Positions 32,436-44,600 of a stretch of 64,000 nucleotides of DNA are shown here, piece after piece. The notes beneath the pieces were generated by a model. It was not told the origin of the DNA. It did no database searches and worked only from the letters and a program-made list of their open reading frames with translations. The stretch is taken from positions 11,284,001 to 11,348,000 of the forward strand of contig JANTQA010000023.1 in assembly GCA_027625915.1 (NCBI GenBank), written 5' to 3'. The translations under genes were made by a program, and so were the position numbers. How positions within the stretch are numbered: the first letter of the stretch is position 1; the number at the start of each line of letters is the position of its first letter. The stretch is from Anaeramoeba flamelloides (taxonomy: Eukaryota; Metamonada; Anaeramoebidae).

Positions 32436-35400
32436 TTAGTCCATCCATTTTTCAGGTTTTGTAAGAGGTTTTGTCAAATAATAATATCCTGCAAAAAGTA
32501 AAGGGGCAACAAAATCAAAAATTAAATAGAGATTGTCGGTTAAATCATATTGTTGTGTTATTGAAAAAAGAGAAAAAAATAAAAGTGAATATCTAAAAAA
32601 ATATGTTGTGATATTTATCGTTGAGATAAGGTTATTTGTAATATGAAAGTAAAGATCAAGGCACGCGCCAATAAACAGAAGTAAATATGGGAAAAAGTAA
32701 TCTATTAATAGGATAAAAATATATTTGTTTAATTGCAAATATATTGTTTTTTTTATAAAATATTTAATAAAAAAAAAAAAATTGTTATTAGTTTTTAACA
32801 GATTACTTATTTAACATTATAAAATTAGATTTTCAAATTATACAATCAACAAAATTTTCCTCAAGTCAAGTAAATAATATGTTATTCCTTTCTATTTGTA
32901 TATTTGTATAATTGGTGTTTATCTGGTGAATTTTTTTAAAAATTATTATTATTATTATGTTTTAAAGAAAAATATATACATAATATCCTAATAAGCGTGA
33001 AAAATGAAGGGGATTAAATGCTAACCAAAAGTTTTTTTAAAAAAATATTGTTGGGGATTAAGTTCAAAACTTCAATTGTTTTTACTTTAGTTATATGAAA
33101 CTAAAGGTATGTTAGGTTAGGTTAGGGTGTATTATCAATTTAAATTTGAAATACAATTGTTTAATCAAATGAACATTCTATCCAGACATTTTTAAAATTA
33201 TTATCAATTAAAAAAATTTCTCTTAAAAATTTTACCAAACCAAAATATTAAAAGTATCAACAGAATGTTTATTTTAGAGTTCATAAAAATTAAAATCAAA
33301 TAGGTTTTAAAAAAAAAAAATAAAAAAAATTACAAAAATAAAAAACAAAACTATTTTTCAAAAATTTTGACTCACTTTATAATATTAATGGAAGTTGTTT
33401 TGAGCTTTATCTCGTATTTTTATCAAAAAAATATTTTCAAATTTTTGGATCAAGAATCATTTTTTCTAATTTCCTCAAATTATTGTTTTTCTTTTTCTTT
33501 TTCTTTTTCTTTTTAATTATTATTTTCTTTTTTTTTTTTTAATACTTTTTCTTGTTCTTTTTCTTTTTCTTTTTTTTGATAGTTTTGATACTTTTTTTTT
33601 TGCAAAAGATCATGTGGAAAAAAAAAATAAAAGATCTTTGAAAATACCAATAAACATTAAAAAAATTGAGACTAAGTAATATCTTTTAAAGTGAAGATAA
33701 TTATTAGCAAAAAGTCTTCTTGTTAACCCTTTTTCAGTGAAAGTTTAATCTAAAAAAATCGGTAATGCTCATTCCAAAAATTGTGACTCACTTTTTTTTA
33801 GTTTTTGGTTTTATTTTCTTTAATTTTTAAATTATCAGGTTTTTATATATTTAGAATGATTTAAAAGTGAATTACAAATCAGATTTAGTTATTAATTGTT
33901 CTTGAATACTAAAGGATAATTTTTTTTTTTCAATTTATTATTTCAGGTGAGTCACAATTTTTGAAATGGTGTTTATATATATATTATATATTTGTATATA
34001 TTTTCGCAAAATTTTACTTGTTTTCTCAAAAATTTTTTTAATTGTAAAAATTAAAAAATTTAATTTTTTTTTTTGATATCTGGAAAAATCAATAAATATT
34101 TCAAATAAGTGAAATAATTTTTCGTTTTTTGAATTTTAAATTACAAATGATTTTAAATTTGTGAGTGTATTTTAAAATCATTTTATACCCTGATTTTTTT
34201 TTTTTTTTTTTTGATTTGAATTTGAAAATTTTTTAATTTTTTAGAGAGTTTTTTGAAAATATAATTGTGGTGCTGTTATTGTTGCCAAAATAATTTAATT
34301 AATTGCTTTTGTTATAAATCTACATTAAAATAATAAAAAATCAAGTAAAATTAAGAAAAACATTTTAAAAAAAGATTTTTTTCCAATTATTTTTTATTCA
34401 TTGAATTGATATTTTATAAATCTCAGATGATATAATTTTTAATTTTAAAACAAAAAAAATAATATTGGTTTTTCTCTAAATTCAATATTTATTGAGATTG
34501 TAAAAGAAAAAAAATACAAAATTTCATTTTTATTTTTTGAAACGAAATTTTTGAAAGTGGTGTTGTCAAGTTCAAGAAAATTAGGGTAATTTGGAAAATT
34601 TAATCAAATAGTATTTAAATACATTTCAATGAAACTTTGATTTTATATCTTGAAAAATTCTCCAATGGTTTTATTTTTTGAGAAATTAAGATGAATGATT
34701 TAATTTTTGAACACTAGTGATGTGAACAAATAATCGTAAACAATTTAACCATAATGAAAAGACGGCTTTTGTAATTTATCTGAAGAATATGTTTATAGCA
34801 TGCCACCTTAATATGTTTAATATATGCGGCCAGATTAGTAATGAGGTTATTCTCTCAATAAATAAATAAATAAAATTATATTTTTTAAAAATACAACATT
34901 CTCGTTTGGGGTTAAACATGTTATAAATTTACATGATATATATGAAGCAACTGAAATCAAAAAGAAATCAAAAAGATATAAAAATAAAATTATATTCAAA
35001 AGCCCATGCTTATATATAAAAAAAAATTAAATAAAAAATCTTAAATACACTAATTAGGAATAGAATTCTGATCTCTATCAAAATAATGAACAGATTTTTT
35101 TTTGAAATAGGACTTTATGAAAATATATTTAAACTTTTTTGTTGCTTGCCTCATTACTGGTATTTGAATTATAAATGAGGAAAAATTTTTCACTTCCATT
35201 TTTAATTTCCTTTTTCAAACAAAGTCGTAAATTACAAAGAAGGTTTTCAATTTGTGAATCTATTTAGTAAGGAAATTATGGAAAAGGGAGTAAAAATATA
35301 TACCAATTTTTTTTCAATTGTCTCATTAATAATTAAAACCACTAATCTCTCATATTTTTTCAATTGAATTATTGACTAAATTATTACAAGAAAGAGTTTA

Positions 35401-36582
35401 TAGATGTAATGAAGCAAAAAAAAAAAATTCACCATCATATTTTGAATTTATCAGTACTATACACTATTTCATTTTTTTTAAATGCCCACCATAACTTTCT
35501 CATGTAAATTGTTTTGTATTTCTTGAAAGAAAGAATAAGAAGTGAAAGAAGATGTAAAAATTTTTAGGAAAAACAAATAACTTACAAATTAATCCACCAA
35601 AGAGAACTTGTAAGATTAAAAGAAAGGGTATTGGGTGTAAAGTCCTTAGCATTAGTGTTGTCATTGATTGTAATTGGAAAACTTTTTTGAGAATAAAACG
35701 AAATAATAAGATTAGCCCAAGCAAATAAAGATAAAACAAGAGGAAAAATGTCCAACTTTTAGTTTTGTTTGGTTATAATATGTTATTTTAATGTTGTGTT
35801 TTGTTTTGTTTTGTTTTGGGGCCGTAAAAGAAATAATAAAAAAGGAATAATCAAAAAGTATTAAGTTAAAAGAAGTTAATCTTTATTTAATAATAGCACA
35901 CATGAAAAAAGAAATTAAATTTACAATGGGTAGACCTTCTCTGAGGAACAATGATAATTGGGTGGGTTATAAAAAGTTGGAAACCAATCCGAAAATTGAT
36001 CCACATTACAGGTATATATTTTTAAATTTCCTTTAGGATTAAATGAAAGTAGCGTGAACAAAAAAGCAATGGCAGCTTCAAAAAAACTAGAAATTATTAA
36101 AACGATTCTATAGAAGATCAAAACAATAGAAAAAAAAAAGTTGTTGTGAATGTAAGAAGGCTGTTTAATTTTTTTTGTTTAATCAAAAAACTAAAAACAA
36201 AAAATAAAAGAAAAAAAAAATAAAAATTTTAAAATCAGCCTTACCTATCTTTCATTATTTTGGAAGTCAAGATAATAATTGATCCATTGATCCCACAAGG
36301 CAACATAAAGACAAAAATTAAATAGCACCATTCGTATCTTGTTGGAACATCTTCACAAGGTAAACATACCCAACCATCTGTTTTGGATCCTCTTTCACAT
36401 TTCCCACATACCTCAGTCGTGACCATTTTATCTTCGTACTTGCGTCCACAGTATCTCCCTAAGCATCTTGAGTGTGTGGCTTGATAACGTGTTCTATCGT
36501 CTTCAGTTTGATAAATTTCATCACAACAGATTTGGGTACAAAAAAAAAGGAGTATCAAACAAAATAAAAGTCTGCTTGACAT
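32436..36582 (-). CDS. JKAMP: JKAMP/JAMP homologue (JNK1/MAPK8-associated membrane protein), four exons
   Basis: Exons 36582-36245, 36107-35925, 35755-35586 and 32701-32436 join in phase into 318 residues, close to human JKAMP (~310). From recall of the human protein, matching blocks are CLGRYCGR against CLGLYCGK, VCGKCERG against VCPRG, SDWFPTFYNPPNYHC against SDWYTMLYNP, VYP, GGLIYYFFPY against GGLLYYAFPY (the YY is formed exactly at the last splice join), and a final LTKPEKW against FTEPSRI. It begins with a signal peptide (MSSRLLFCLILLFFCTQICC), then a Cys-rich lumenal stretch, then about seven hydrophobic helices. In animals this ER protein links proteasomes and ERAD factors to the membrane. 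Intron 3 is 2,884 bp and holds a family 2 element, a family 7 element and a TTAGG run; the other introns are 137 and 169 bp. The JNK link itself may not exist in this organism. Confidence 0.88.
33112..33128 (+). repeat. Three TTAGG units in JKAMP intron 3
   Basis: GTTAGGTTAGGTTAGGG is a short telomere-like run. Three units can arise by chance in such DNA; noted only. Confidence 0.6.
33346..33975 (+). mobile_element. Family 2 MITE, copy 3 (~630 bp), in JKAMP intron 3
   Basis: The left end ACTATTTTTCAAAAATTTTG leads to ACTCACTTTATAATATTAAT; the right end is GGTGAGTCACAATTTTTGAA then ATGGTGTTTA. A second inward copy of the end (GCTCATTCCAAAAATTGTGA) lies at ~33769, so the last ~210 bp have TIRs of their own. 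A CTTTTT microsatellite sits near 33487-33575. It is opposite in orientation to the host gene. Confidence 0.75.
35154..35325. mobile_element. Family 7 short inverted-repeat element, copy 2, in JKAMP intron 3
   Basis: It starts ACTGGTATTTGAATTATAAA and continues with TTTTTCACTTCC. The right end is weaker (GGAAAAGGGAGTAAAAATAT then ATACC). It matches the element at 19930. Confidence 0.5.
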
Positions 36583-36907
36583 TTGAAGAAAAGAAATAAG
36601 TTTTTTTAAAAAATGAGTTATTTTTATATTTGTCTTGTAACTTATCTATATTTTTAGAAAATGTAGGTGGGGCTTAAAGAAAAAAAAATTACTCTTTAAG
36701 GTTGTTTACAATTTGGCATTGTGGAAGAAGCCTTTTCTTCCAATTTTTTATAATGGAAAATTTTTTGTTTGTATTATTTCAGACAAAAATTGTAGATCTT
36801 GAAGAAACCATCAAGTATATCACCCATCTCTTGTTATCCTTTTAAGTGTTAACTAAACTGATGTTGATATCGAGACAATGAGTTTAAAAGTTTTTTTAAT
36901 CTAATTC
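36583..36907. other. Upstream flank of the JKAMP homologue
   Basis: Probable promoter region. No motif was recognised. It is bounded by a palindromic element at 36908. Confidence 0.4.
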
Positions 36908-37102
36908 TACAGTCAGCTCCACTTTTAAGGAACAAAATCTCAACAAAAATTAAGACACAAAAAAATTCCAAATTAAGGCACACAATTCTTAATTCTAGTA
37001 AAATAATTTGTGAATTAAAAAATTCCAAATTTTGTGATTTGAGATTTTTTTCTAAATCAAATTCTCTTCAAAAGTTATGCCTTAAATGTGGAACTGGATA
37101 TA
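36908..37102. mobile_element. Palindromic MITE (family 3), copy 5
   Basis: It starts TACAGTCAGCTCCACTTTTA and ends near TTAAATGTGGAACTGGATA. The left arm keeps AAGGCACA beside AATTCTTAATTCTAGTAAAA. The right arm has lost its second and third motifs. Confidence 0.75.
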
Positions 37103-37532
37103 TAACCAAATTTATAATATCTCATTTTTCTTATTATTTTTAATTTTTTTTTGAGTTTAAGATAAGCTTGTTTTATTTATTTTAATTCTTATTTTCATAT
37201 TTTACATTTCTATTTTCATTTTTTTGAATATATTTTTTATTTTGTGAAACAGAAAAATAATTAACGAAATTCAACCAATCACACCAAGTTGAAAATTCTA
37301 CTAAAATATTTCTATTAATAATAGAAAAATTCAACTTATAAACATAAGAAATAATTTTTAAATTGATTTTTTTTAATCAAAAATTAATAACATAGTTATT
37401 ATCATCAATGGATTTATACTAACCAAAAGATAGAAAATATCAATAGGTTTGAATATTAAATTTCAATTTTTTTAAAAATATTTCCAAACAAATGAAACGA
37501 TTTTCTTTGAATAATGAAATAAAAAAAATCTT

Positions 37533-37725
37533 TCAGTATCAAATTTAAGGCCCAAACTTATAATCGAATTTAAAGTCACAAATAATCTCAAATTAAGATA
37601 TAAAATTTGAAATTTTTTTTTTCACAAATTATTTTACTAATATTGAATTTTCTGCCTTAATTTGAGATTTTAAGTGTGTCTTAATTTTCATTGAAGTTTG
37701 TATATTAAAAGTGGAACTGACTGTA
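37533..37725. mobile_element. Palindromic MITE (family 3), copy 6
   Basis: The left end is eroded (TCAGTATCAAATTTAAGGCC); the right end TAAAAGTGGAACTGACTGTA is intact. The central CTCAAATTAAG...CTTAATTTGAGATTTT pair is kept. It lies only 430 bp from copy 5. Confidence 0.7.
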
Positions 37726-40700
37726 AGCGTAAATTCTATGAAATAACGTATTTAAGTTTTAAAAATTCTTTTTTTACTCGGAATAAAAGAAAAAATGTTT
37801 GTCTTAATTTCTAGTTAAAAATTTGAATTTCCTCCATGTCTAAAGTATATCATATAACCAAAAATGATATTATAAAACTTCTCTTCTATGTTTAAACAGT
37901 GTATAAACAATAAATAAATACTCACGGGATCTTCAAGATCAAAGAATTTGAAATACAAAAAAAAAAAAAAAATAAACGAATCTCACAAATAAAAAATACC
38001 AAAAAAAACAAAAAAAAAAATCAAGATTGTTTCCAATACCAAGAATTTGAATTAAGTTGAAAAAAAGTAATATCTTCTTCAAAATCCAAAAATATAATGA
38101 AATACATTGGATTCCAAATCCAAAAAAAAAAAAATAAAAAACGAAACAGAATTTTCTCAAGATTACCGATACTTAAAAAAAAATACAATTAAAAAAAAAT
38201 CCAATATTATCATTATCAAAAAATACCATTAAGGGGGGTTGTGTTTTTAAAAAATAAAATGAAAGTCTGTCAAGATCTTGATTTATTTTTTTTTTTTTGT
38301 AATTTGTATTTTGACTGATAAAATGGATGAGTTAACCCCATCTAAACAATTTATTCATTTAAGTCTCTTTTTTGAATTCCAAAATTTGCATATTTCCAAA
38401 TAAAATCAAAAAAACTAACATATAATTTTTATTAAAAAGTGGGTTAATTCTTGAAAATGGGAAAATGTTTTTTTTTTGTTTTATGTTGGAAAGTCTTGAT
38501 TTAGAAAGAAAATTTTTAAAAATATTTATATTTTAAATAATTGATAGTTCAGAACAGATATCAGTCATTAAAATTTATAGAAGTGTCAGTGGTATAATAA
38601 ATGAAGATTTGATAGGAGTTTAATAAAATTTTCTCAATTAAATTTTGATCTATTGATTATTTTGTTATAATTATTTAATGTTTTGAAAAAAGTTGTTTTC
38701 TTGTTTACAATAAATGAACAAAAATTGCAAAATAATTTTCAATTTAGAAAAAAAATTTAAACAAATTGTTTTTTGTCTTATTCATGAGTACTTTAAGGCA
38801 ATTAAGATCCTTTAAGGCAACAAAAAAATAGATTTTGAATTATGTTGATAAAATTACTATATTCCCAAATATCTTTATTAAAAATTTTTATTTTGAAAAA
38901 TCTAATTTTATCTTAGAACCAAAACAAAATTACTTGGTAAAGGTGTTAAATTACTCCAAATTTTAATAAAAATGACATTCTTTCTTAAATGAATACAATT
39001 ATTTTTCAATTGTTTAAATATATAATTTTTTTGTTTCACCGTTATAATTATCTTAAATAATAAAAAAAAAATATTGATATTAATATTATTAGTAAAAAAG
39101 ACTTTTTATTGTAAAATGATGATAGAAAACGGAAATGAAAAGGTGTAAAAAAATTTATAATATGAAAAATAAAATAAAATAATTTTTTTTCTTTTTCGGA
39201 AAAATGGAGAAAAAAATTGATCTTGGAAAAAATTATTTTCTTTTTTGTGTTTCTTAGCCGATCTGAAATTTTTGATCATTAGAATACACAAATTTGTAAT
39301 TAGAGAATTTCACCAGTAACATTTTTTAAAATTTTGAATTTTTTTCGTAGAGTGTTTTCCACTTGAATACTTTTTTCAAGATTTCATAATTTCAAGATTT
39401 TCTTTTATTTATCGAAATATAATTCTTTCTATTTTATATTGTAAAATGGTTAAATTTATTCAATTTAAAATTAAGTGTTTTTATTAAGTATACAATCAAG
39501 TTAATTCAGTTTAGTATATTTTATTGTTATTTTGTAACCCTCTGAATTTATCATAGTAGGGGTTTTGTAAGACCTGGAGGGGGGGGGTCAAAGAAAAATA
39601 AAAACAATTATGGGGATCTTAAAAAGATCCAAAAAATAACATTTCGAAAATTAAAAGGTTTTTTTCTGGTTTTTAATTCATAAAGAATAAAACAGGTAAT
39701 TTAGTTTCAGTATTTGATGCTTTTTTTGAAAAAAAATTTCTATTTCCATTGTTGATTTATTGAAATCAATCTTACATCAGATACTGGGATTTTTTTCAAT
39801 TTTGATTAATCCATTTCTCATAAAAATTCGATCTTTAACCAATTAAATTTCTTGAATATAAAAAAAAAAATAATAAATAAAATAAATTATCTTTTTTGTT
39901 TTTCTGATCTTCAATTATTAATTTTTTGGTTAATTTTTCGGGTATTTTAAAAAAAAAGATTATCTTTAAAATTTTCTATTTTCTAACAACTATCAAAAAC
40001 TATAAAATATAAGGTGTTTTATAAATATAAAGGTTTTGTGAAATTATCTTTTTACTATTTCAAATAAAAAAAAAAAAAAAAATTTCTTTAAACTATAATG
40101 TATATTCTCAAGAATACTCATTTCATTAGAATAAAAGTTTTTTTTTTTTTTTCCTTTTTGTCCATAGTTAAACTTAATTTGGGATTTATATTTATAAATC
40201 CAGGAAAATTATTTTTGGGGGTTCAAAACTTGTTATTTCCAGAAAATTTTAAATTTGGAATTTAATTTGCTTAGAATTTTTTGTATTTTATCATTTTTTT
40301 CAAAATTTATTATTTTTTTATTGATAAAATTTTCTTTAAAATTGACCCCGTTATTTGATTAAGAATTTGCAATATATTGTGTTTTTTTTTGGAAGTTGTG
40401 TTTGAATTGAGAAATATAATATATATAATACGATATTTCATTATTTTTAATTGTTGGTTCATTGTACATTTAATTAATTATTCTTCTCGAAAAAATGATA
40501 AACAGGGGTTTTATTTCAAAATACAGAATTCTCCAAGTATTTATGGGTTATTTAAAGACTTGTTCATATTTAGTGTTCTAAGGGTACCCGAATACAATGT
40601 GGAAATACCTTAGCATATGAAAATGATTTGAAAAGTGCACCATTAACAGAGAATTCCGATATTGTAATTTTTATTATTGTTGGGGTTTTATGAATAAAAA

Positions 40701-41674
40701 AGGAAAATTGAAAAAAAAAATTATTGATCCTAAAACGTTTTATAATTTTCGACTAAAACATGATAAATATAAAATCAATTTGTTTTTTTGTTATTGATAC
40801 TATACTATCTAAATTATTTTCTTATACATTCTTAGATTCGAAGTAAAATATATAGTGATTATAAATAATTCGGGGAGGCCAAGCAACACATGAAATTTTA
40901 GTTTTCAAAACTTATCAAGATGAATTTTAAATTAGGTTAATATCAATATTTTTACATCAAAAGATAATTTTTGAAACAAAAGCTGATTGTTTTAATTTTG
41001 TAAGATATCTTTCGTCAAAAATAAATTAAGTTTTTAAACGGATTTTAAAAATAAAAAGAATCTATTTCGACTTTAAAATAAAAATAATACTATCAATCAA
41101 TTGGATTCAAAAAAGGAATTCTTTTAAAACACGATAATTTATTACTTAAGAGTTAAGAAAGAAGTTTCTTCATTAAATCAAATTGAATACTTGTGAATAT
41201 AAAAATTGACTTGTCTTTGTTAAAAAAAAATGTGTACCTACTCCCTTAAACAAAAAAAGTTGTTCTAACCTTCAAAAGTTTCAAGAAATCCCAAAAAATA
41301 AACAGGAAAAAGAAAAATTGAAATCACAAAAAAGGTTAAACACCGTTATAAACTTTCAAAATATTTTTAATTTGACAAATTCTTTTTTCATTTAAATTGT
41401 ATTTTAGGGTTATTTCAAATCAAAAAGGGAATTATTTGCAAAGGTATTCCTTGTTTTTTGTTTTGAATAATCAAGAATTAACAAGAAAAAAAGATTATTT
41501 GAGTTTTTTTAGAATGACACGACTTTTTTGAAAATTCTTCAATATAATCTTGGCACAAACCAAAGTTTCTTCCTTCTTTTCTCTCTCCCAAACTGATTTC
41601 AAAGACTAACATTTTAATTTTGAATGAAAAATTTTTTATTTTTTTTACTTTTATATTTTTTCTCAAAAGATAAA
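37726..41674. other. AT-rich spacer between JKAMP and SEC31, no gene seen
   Basis: Nearly 4 kb without a convincing frame. A G run sits near 39580-39588. Short frames at 37939-38160, 39106-39291, 40377-40613 and 41478-41666 have biased Phe/Lys/Asn composition and no domain. The last few hundred bases should hold the SEC31 promoter. Confidence 0.5.
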
Positions 41675-44600
41675 ATGTTTAATATAAAAAGAACTGCTAA
41701 CGTTTCTTGGTGCCCATCGAAATTACCAATCCAAGAATTTCCTGCAGAATTACCAAAATCGGCCGATCTTTTAGTTGTTGGTACAGCGTCAGGTACTATT
41801 GGAGAGGATTTCTCTTCAAGAACAAAATTAGAACTTTTTTCTGTTCCTTTTGGAGAAAATACGCCCAACTTAAATAAGCCGATCGGATCGCTCCAATCGG
41901 ACGACAAAATTAATTGTTTCATTTGGGGGAAAACAACACAAGTCAGTGAAACTTTTCCTTTTGGTTTGATTGCTGCTGCCTCGGACTCTGGATCCATTGA
42001 AATCATAAACCCACTCCACATGGTCTCAAAGGAACAAGAAGAAAAAACAGAGGTTATTAAAGTTGAAAAGCATAAAGGACCAATTAACACTTTACATTTT
42101 AACGAAAACGACAACAGGTATTTAGCTTCTGGTTCTACCAACTCTGAAGTAAGATTGAAACTTTTTTGTTTTCTATTTTTTTATTTCTAAAAAAAGCAAA
42201 TTTATTCACAAGAATTTTTTTTTTCTTTTTTTTTTTTATTGTTTTCTTTTATTTTCTTTTACGATTTTTTTTTTTTTTGAAATTTTAGATTTTAATTTGG
42301 GATTTAAATTCACCAACAAAACCCTCTTCCTATTCTTTAGATGGTAAACAAAGAGGTGGTATTTCTGATGTTGTTTCATTATGTTGGAACCCAAAAAAAC
42401 AACTTCCTTATATTTTAGCATCGACTGCTTCAAATGGAACAAGTTCGGTTTGGGATCTTCGTAAAAAAAAAGAAGTTATTGAATTCAGAGATCAAACAAA
42501 GCCTCACAGAAACTCCACCATTATTTTCAATCCTCGGGTAGTAAGTATTTTATTCAAATCTTTTCTTTCAAAACCTTCAAAAGCAAATACCTATCCTAAT
42601 AATAACAATTTAATAACTATTTGTTTTTTTAAATCTTTTGATTAGCCAACCCAATTAATTACAACTTCAATTGACGATTCTTGTCCTGTTGTCCAATTGT
42701 GGGATATGAAAAGTTTTAATTCTCCAGTCAAGGTGTTCCAAGGACATACAAGTGGAATTTTATCTGCTTCATGGTGTCCATTTGATACATCTCTCTTTTT
42801 AACAGCTGGTAAAGATCAACGAGCAATTTGTTGGAATGTTAATACAGGAAAGATGATTTCAGAAGTAAGGAATTAACCTTTTCTTGTTTTTTTTTTTTTA
42901 AATTTTTTAATTTTCAAATTTTTCTCAAAATATATATAAGAAGAAAAACCCTTTCTCAAAAATGTTTTCTATTGTCATACAAGTCAACACAGAAAAATAA
43001 ATGAAAATAGGAATTAAAACGGGAAAATATCTCTTTAAATAAACTTTTGATTGAAGAGTCCTTTTTCAAAAAGTGAAAAAAAAAGCTTTTAAAAATTTAA
43101 ATACAGCTATTTTAAAAAGTAAATTAAAAAATAGTTAATCATAATTTTCCCAAAAGTTAAAAACAAAAACGTTTTAAAAACAATTCATAAAAAGGTTTAA
43201 TAACTCAATTTTGGCCAATTTTATCAAAAAGTATAAAAACTTTTTGTTTTTGTTATGAATATTATTACTGAACCAAATTAAGTATTGAAAAAAAAAATTT
43301 TGAAATTAATTTTCTAAATCAATATAACAAAAGTGAGATCTAATAGTTTTAAAAAGAGTCACTTAAATAAATAATAAAATGGTAGTCAAACGATTTGAGC
43401 AAAACTTTTATTCACTTTTTGAAAATGTCTGTATCAAAAAAATGCTACTTAAATTTATAATTCAGATCATTAAAAAAAAAAAAAAAAAACAATTTTTTAC
43501 ATAAATAATGTGAAAAAAAAAAGCTACTTTAAAAAAATATGTGAACACTTACAACTTTAAAAGTGGATCACAAAATAATTCAATTTTAAATTAATAAATT
43601 TTTTCTGATTCACAATACTGATAAATCAGAATAAATGTTTGAAAATTTTTATTTCAATTTCCTTTTTAAAATTTTTATAAACCTTATTTTTGAATAAAGG
43701 CCTTTATTGGTTGAAATGTAAACAAACTTTGTAAAATTAGTTGAACTTCGAAACAATCTTAATAACAAACTATTTTGAAAATATAATTATCAGATTTAAA
43801 AAGGGAAATTGAACAAAAATTTTTTTTTTTAATTTTTTAGAATTTATCAATAACCATTTGGGAAAAAAAGTGAAACAGGGAAAAAAATAATACCACAATT
43901 TTCCATTGGGATCTTTATTAGATAATGAAAATGAAAAGTTAGATCTATTAATTAAAAGAAAAAATAAATAATTAAAGATAAAATGGTGGATTAAGTACAA
44001 TAACAGTTTTTTTTAATACTATCTTTTAGCAAGGGTTTTTCTTTCTTTGATCAATCATTAAATGAAAAAAAAAATAATTAAAGACAAAATGGAGTACTCA
44101 ATACAATAACAATTTTTCTAATACTATTTTTTGCAAAAGGTTTTTCTTTGATTGATCAATCATTAAAAATTGTGTTCGAAAAAATTAACTATTTTTGGAG
44201 ATCTCCAAAATAACTTTAACGATTTCAAGAATCGAGTAGATTTGGATTGTTTTTGTTGATTTGATTGAAAATAATAAACCCCATTCCAAAAATTTGGACA
44301 CACCCAAAATCAAAAATAGGCAAAAAAAAAACCCAATTTATTATATTTTTCCAAACCTAATATAAAACAACATTTAAGTTACCCAGTATTAATGTTTTTA
44401 TAAGTAATCATTTTTATTCCAAATAAAAGAAAAAAATATAAAACTCAAAAATAAAAATCGGTGTGTCCAAAATAATGAAACAAGCAAAACAAAAAAAACA
44501 TTTCTAAATTTGTTGAAATAACTCCAACAATTGGTGATCGATCAAATGATAAGATACCAGCAACTAATTATATGTGGTTTTTCTATTCAACAAACTCAAC

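Noticed and set aside
33112-33128. Interstitial telomere repeat (TTAGG)3
   Set aside because: Too short to claim; it lies inside an intron and chance occurrence is plausible.
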